Assembly (NCBI GenBank): GCA_021799325.1
Contig: JAJZAS010000096.1
Coordinates: 1 to 6,241 of the forward strand
Direction of reading: 5' to 3'
DNA from: Bacillota bacterium
GTDB taxonomy: Bacteria; Bacillota; Bacilli; Alicyclobacillales; SLC66
DNA length: 6,241 nt
The translations under genes were made by a program, and so were the position numbers. Below the pieces are notes generated by a model that saw only the letters and a program-made list of their open reading frames with translations, had not been told where the DNA came from and did not search any database. Positions 5,737 through 6,241 of the stretch are shown here, in pieces. Each line of letters begins with the position of its first letter. Position 1 is the first letter of the stretch.

Positions 5737-6241
5737 AAAACTTTATTTGAAAAAATATGGGATGCCCACGTAGTAAGAGAGAAAGAAGGGGAACCCACAT
5801 TACTCTACATTGACCTTCACTTAGTTCATGAGGTTACCTCTCCACAGGCCTTTGAAGGATTGCGCCTCGCTGGAAGAAAGATCCGCCGACAGGACTTGAC
5901 GTATGCAACGGTCGACCATAACGTCCCGACCAAAGATCGCAACAACATCAAGGACCCCATCGCCCGCCAGCAAATCGAGACATTGCGGCAGAATGCAGCG
6001 GAATTTAGCGTCCCCTTTGCTGATATGGACAGTCCGGATCAAGGCATTGTACACGTCATCGGACCCGAACAAGGACTTACATTGCCAGGAAAAACCATCG
6101 TTTGCGGCGACAGCCACACATCGACTCACGGTGCCTTTGGTGCGCTTGCTTTTGGCATCGGTACGAGTGAAGTGGAACACGTACTCGCCACACAATGCCT
6201 GCAACAACAAAAACCTAAGACGATGGAAGTTTATGTGAATG
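5728..6241 (+). CDS. leuC: 3-isopropylmalate dehydratase large subunit LeuC, N-terminal part (3' end outside window)
   Basis: The first 171 residues of LeuC are present and run off the window. With LeuD it isomerises 2-isopropylmalate to 3-isopropylmalate in leucine biosynthesis in the cytoplasm. The sequence is unmistakable: KTLFEKIWDAHVV (4-16), LLYIDLHLVHEVTSPQAFEG (25-44), LRLAGRKIRR (45-54), ATVDHNVPT (60-68), QGIVHVIGPEQGLTLPGKTI (105-124) and VCGDSHTSTHGAFGALAFG (125-143) followed by IGTSEVEHVLATQ. The three cysteines that hold the 4Fe-4S cluster lie in the C-terminal half and are not visible. No leuA or leuB precedes it, so leuC heads its own unit, probably leuCD, instead of following leuAB as in Bacillus subtilis. 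A LysR gene is divergent, and a small hairpin (5718-5736) can place the start codon in its loop. Confidence 0.97.
   Translation, partial: MPAKTLFEKIWDAHVVREKEGEPTLLYIDLHLVHEVTSPQAFEGLRLAGRKIRRQDLTYATVDHNVPTKDRNNIKDPIARQQIETLRQNAAEFSVPFADMDSPDQGIVHVIGPEQGLTLPGKTIVCGDSHTSTHGAFGALAFGIGTSEVEHVLATQCLQQQKPKTMEVYVN

Noticed and set aside
5724..5750. Eight-codon frame (MHASQNFI) before leuC as a leucine attenuator leader peptide
   Set aside because: It contains no leucine codon and overlaps leuC out of frame; no terminator/antiterminator pair is present in the short leader.
5821..6238. Open frames on both strands (5821-6210 minus, 5903-6238 plus) overlapping the window's right end
   Set aside because: They are shadows of leuC, whose frame translates to an unmistakable LeuC protein.

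Overview
The window reads as chromosomal DNA of a Gram-positive, Bacillota-type bacterium. The signs are strong AGGAGG-like ribosome binding sites, a LacI-type MalR, an ABC sugar importer whose cluster shows no ATPase gene in the visible part, an intracellular GH13 cyclomaltodextrinase/neopullulanase, and a roughly balanced G+C content (judged by eye). The combination recalls Alicyclobacillaceae and related bacilli. That placement is an inference from gene content and protein similarity as remembered, not from a search.

Positions 1-4219 are the 3' part of a maltose/maltodextrin utilisation operon on the + strand: the end of malF (cut by the window edge), malG (start overlapping the malF stop by one base), a 597-residue GH13 enzyme with an N-terminal CBM34-like domain, and a LacI-family repressor (malR) that begins one base after the enzyme's stop. 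MalF and MalG form the membrane channel that imports linear or cyclic maltodextrins. The cytoplasmic GH13 enzyme hydrolyses them to maltose, glucose or short dextrins, and MalR probably switches the operon in response to maltodextrin. The binding protein (malE) probably lies upstream of the window. No ATPase gene is seen.

Positions 4220-4289 hold a 9-bp inverted repeat and a 9-bp direct repeat, followed by a small + strand gene (about 4290-4721) of unknown function. Its C-terminal ~60 residues look like a small Sm-like/DUF2642-like beta-barrel. Its 3' end overlaps the 3' end of a convergent LysR-family regulator (4703-5590, - strand) by 19 bp.

The LysR gene is divergent from leuC (5728 to the window end), the large subunit of 3-isopropylmalate dehydratase of leucine biosynthesis. 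The 137-bp intergenic region contains a perfect 9+3+9 palindrome with a T-N11-A core and a second ATA-N9-TAT element centred 31 bp (three helical turns) away, which is the expected architecture of a LysR-regulated promoter. The leuC start codon also sits in the loop of a predicted small hairpin.

No rRNA, tRNA, CRISPR array, complete mobile element or phage gene was seen. Most of the window is conventional metabolism. The least explained parts are the LysR/leuC control region and the small unknown gene.
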